Under the pieces are notes generated by a model, which had not been told where the DNA came from, searched no databases, and saw nothing but the letters and a program-made list of their open reading frames with translations. From Clostridiales bacterium (GTDB lineage Bacteria > Bacillota_A > Clostridia > Oscillospirales > Oscillospiraceae): a DNA stretch of 41,518 nucleotides. Below, one piece after another: positions 39,235-41,518 of this stretch; position 1 is the first letter of the stretch, and each line of letters starts with the position of its first letter. The stretch covers positions 1 through 41,518 of the forward strand of contig DXTB01000007.1 of assembly GCA_019410105.1 (NCBI GenBank), given 5' to 3'. A program made the position numbers and the translations under genes.

Positions 39235-40065
39235 TCAGGACTCCTCCGGCAGAAGCGGGCTGTACATCATGATGGCGTCATTTGCAAAGAGGAATTCCTC
39301 TTCCAGCAGGCCCCCCTCCAGGTCATAGATGCGGCGGTACAGCTCGTTATGCCGCACATATCCGCCCCAGGATGCCTGGTCCATCCGGTGGTTCCTCTCT
39401 ACGATCTCATAGCGGCAGACCGGAGGTGCCGGGGCCCGCCACTCTCCCTTCAGAACCTGCTTTCCCACCTGGACACAGAGCTGGAAGGGCTGTTCCGTGT
39501 CGTTGCGGATCATCAGATCCCGGTGGGGATAGGCGCAGGTGGCGCCGCTGCCGAAAGGCTGGGTCCGGTTGGTATCCGGAAAGACATCGTGAGAGTGACG
39601 GTACCGCTCCACTACCGTCAGCGGCGTGTGGAGAGTCATCCAGAAAATCAGATTGGAGAGCTGGCACAGCCCGCCTCCCACATCGCTGCCGATCCGGCCT
39701 AGAAACAGCACCATCCCGTCTCGATAGCCCTTCCGGCGGGTGGGCTTTCCGATCAGCCGCCAATAGCTGAAGGTCTCTCCGGGATACAGGACAATCCCAT
39801 CCAGCCGGGCCACTGCAAGCCGGAGATTAGCCACCTTGTTTTCCTGGAGTTCCTGATCCTCCCCCCGCAGATGGCGGTACAAGGGTGTGGCGTGTGAAAT
39901 CAGCATATACGGCAGGCGCTCCGTCTGACGCTGTTTGGCCCAGTGAAACCGGGGCGACATCCACAGAAGACGGCGCCGTCCGCCGTAATAGAGTTTTCCC
40001 AGACGCAAACGCAGCCAACTGCGGTGAATGGGCGGCCGGAGCTGTCGATTATTGGGATCTACCAT
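39235..40065 (-). CDS. VanW family protein
   Basis: A 276-residue protein of the VanW family, named from the vanB-type glycopeptide operon but widespread in Firmicutes without a resistance role. The core LRLAVARLDGIVLYPGETFSYWRLIGKPTRRKGY (about residues 82-115), followed by GRIGSDVGGGLCQLSNLIFWMTLHTPL (about 127-153), is characteristic. No signal peptide is seen, unlike longer cell-wall members; the N-terminus is basic (LRLRLGKLYYGGRRR). ATG 40065 has GGGAGGAGG upstream. No van ligase gene is nearby, so resistance should not be inferred. The upstream gap 40066-40178 is AT-rich, with no clear promoter. Confidence 0.92.
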   Translation of the reverse strand: MVDPNNRQLRPPIHRSWLRLRLGKLYYGGRRRLLWMSPRFHWAKQRQTERLPYMLISHATPLYRHLRGEDQELQENKVANLRLAVARLDGIVLYPGETFSYWRLIGKPTRRKGYRDGMVLFLGRIGSDVGGGLCQLSNLIFWMTLHTPLTVVERYRHSHDVFPDTNRTQPFGSGATCAYPHRDLMIRNDTEQPFQLCVQVGKQVLKGEWRAPAPPVCRYEIVERNHRMDQASWGGYVRHNELYRRIYDLEGGLLEEEFLFANDAIMMYSPLLPEES

Positions 40066-40178
40066 GGGGCCTCCTCCCTATTGCCCAGACCATTCGTAAA
40101 TAAAGACGAAATTAGAACCTAAAACGATTTTAAAGTGTTCGGTCCAATAAATCCTCACAAAACTGTTACAAACAATAA

Positions 40179-40208
40179 CAAAAAAGAGACAGTCAATTGA
40201 CTGTCTCT
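40179..40208 (-). terminator. Intrinsic terminator after 5S rRNA
   Basis: A perfect 24-nt palindrome (40185-40208, 10-bp arms around AATT) followed by six U on the minus strand, directly behind 5S. Confidence 0.96.
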
Positions 40209-40211
40209 CAG

Positions 40212-40327
<116 letters not shown>

Positions 40328-40362
40328 TCTATGTCATCCGGTCTTGCCGGAGAACAAACTGT

Positions 40363-40391
40363 ATTATATTGTATTTCGCTTCCCTTGTCAA
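40363..40391 (-). promoter_or_regulatory. Consensus sigma-A promoter directly upstream of 5S rRNA
   Basis: Perfect TTGACA (40386-40391) and perfect TATAAT (40363-40368) with a 17-bp spacer, lying between tRNA-Glu and 5S inside the rRNA operon. The start would be near 40356, giving a leader of about 28 nt before 5S. Confidence 0.88.
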
Positions 40392-40413
40392 GAACTTTCG
40401 CCCTTGAAAAGTC

Positions 40414-40488
40414 TGGTGACCCGTACCGGATTCGAACCGATGTTAACGGCGTGAGAGGCCGCTGTCTTAACCACTTGACCAACGGGCC
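40414..40488 (-). tRNA. tRNA-Glu (anticodon CTC)
   Basis: 75 nt including encoded CCA. The acceptor GGCCCGT pairs with ACGGGTC, the D arm, T loop GTTCGAATC and anticodon stem GCGGC/GCCGT around loop CTCTCAC give anticodon CTC. It lies between tRNA-Lys and 5S. Confidence 0.96.
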
Positions 40489-40489
40489 A

Positions 40490-40565
40490 TGGTGCACCTT
40501 CACGGACTCGAACCGGGGACCCACTGATTAAGAGTCAGTTGCTCTACCAACTGAGCTAAAGGTGC
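40490..40565 (-). tRNA. tRNA-Lys (anticodon CTT)
   Basis: 76 nt including encoded CCA. The acceptor GCACCTT pairs with AAGGTGC; the D arm TAGCTCAGTTGGTAGAGC and T loop GTTCGAGTC are standard; anticodon loop CTCTTAA gives CTT. It is 1 nt from tRNA-Glu and follows 23S. Confidence 0.97.
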
Positions 40566-40641
40566 AAATCCCTTGAGCATGCTTCCCTGCACCCTCAAAA
40601 CCGAACAATGTGACGCTGCTTTCAGGCTCGCCTGCTTTCTC

Positions 40642-41518
<877 letters not shown>

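Noticed and set aside
39235..40065. Glycopeptide resistance from the VanW match
   Set aside because: VanW proteins are common in Firmicutes without resistance, and no vanH/A/B/X genes are present.

Overview
The window looks like a chromosomal segment of a GC-rich, Gram-positive anaerobe of the class Clostridia, most likely the Oscillospiraceae (Flavonifractor/Lawsonibacter/Oscillibacter type). The grounds are T-box leaders on alaS and tyrS, an AddAB recombination nuclease instead of RecBCD, a single-chain pyruvate:ferredoxin oxidoreductase, two ECF sigma/DUF4179 gene pairs, AGGAGG-type ribosome binding sites and TTGACA/TATAAT promoters. The species assignment is inference. No prophage, transposase, CRISPR array or plasmid gene is visible; most of the content is core housekeeping.

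Layout. 1-5.2 kb (minus strand): HIT and DUF4250 proteins, then a T-box-controlled unit: leader, an unassigned 178-aa gene, alaS, and probably two further small genes. 5.2-8.7 kb: small Cys-rich membrane protein, unassigned gene, DUF5662 gene, an XRE regulator with a glycine-periodic hydrophobic pentapeptide repeat, and a YeiH-type transporter. 8.8-12.1 kb: ECF sigma/anti-sigma-like pair 1, tyrS and its T-box. 12.1-13.6 kb: divergent small genes (94-aa protein, ribbon-helix-helix protein) and a GntR/FCD regulator. 13.6-17.1 kb: nifJ. 17.4-21.1 kb: two very small proteins, a YigZ protein with an XRE regulator, a divergent small gene, hflX, a flavin reductase and rpmE. 21.2-28.8 kb: addB-addA-SRPBCC-lipoprotein operon, the lipoprotein being frameshifted. 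28.9-32.3 kb: DUF1643 gene, an XRE-membrane protein-CorA cassette and a SLOG/DUF1273-type gene with a LexA-like box. 32.4-36.7 kb: FMN riboswitch-ribU, LexA-boxed dinB coupled to 5-formyl-THF cyclo-ligase, then glyA. 36.8-40.1 kb: ECF sigma/anti-sigma-like pair 2, DUF2752, a small membrane protein and a VanW protein. 40.2-41.5 kb: the end of an rRNA operon on the minus strand, in the order 23S (partial), tRNA-Lys(CTT), tRNA-Glu(CTC), 5S, with a consensus promoter just in front of 5S.

How the parts fit. Regulation is unusually readable: two T-boxes with matching Ala and Tyr specifiers, one FMN riboswitch with a visible terminator, two LexA-like boxes placed inside promoter spacers, three XRE regulators and two ECF systems. 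Functional groups are translation (alaS, tyrS, rpmE, hflX, rRNA/tRNA), DNA repair and SOS (addAB, dinB, the SLOG gene), one-carbon/folate metabolism (cyclo-ligase, glyA), flavin supply (ribU), pyruvate oxidation (nifJ) and envelope sensing (ECF pairs, VanW, CorA). No single striking new multi-gene system is evident. The best leads are the unassigned genes attached to the alaS T-box unit, the hydrophobic pentapeptide-repeat XRE protein, the SOS-boxed SLOG gene, the private 5S promoter, and the frameshifted lipoprotein.
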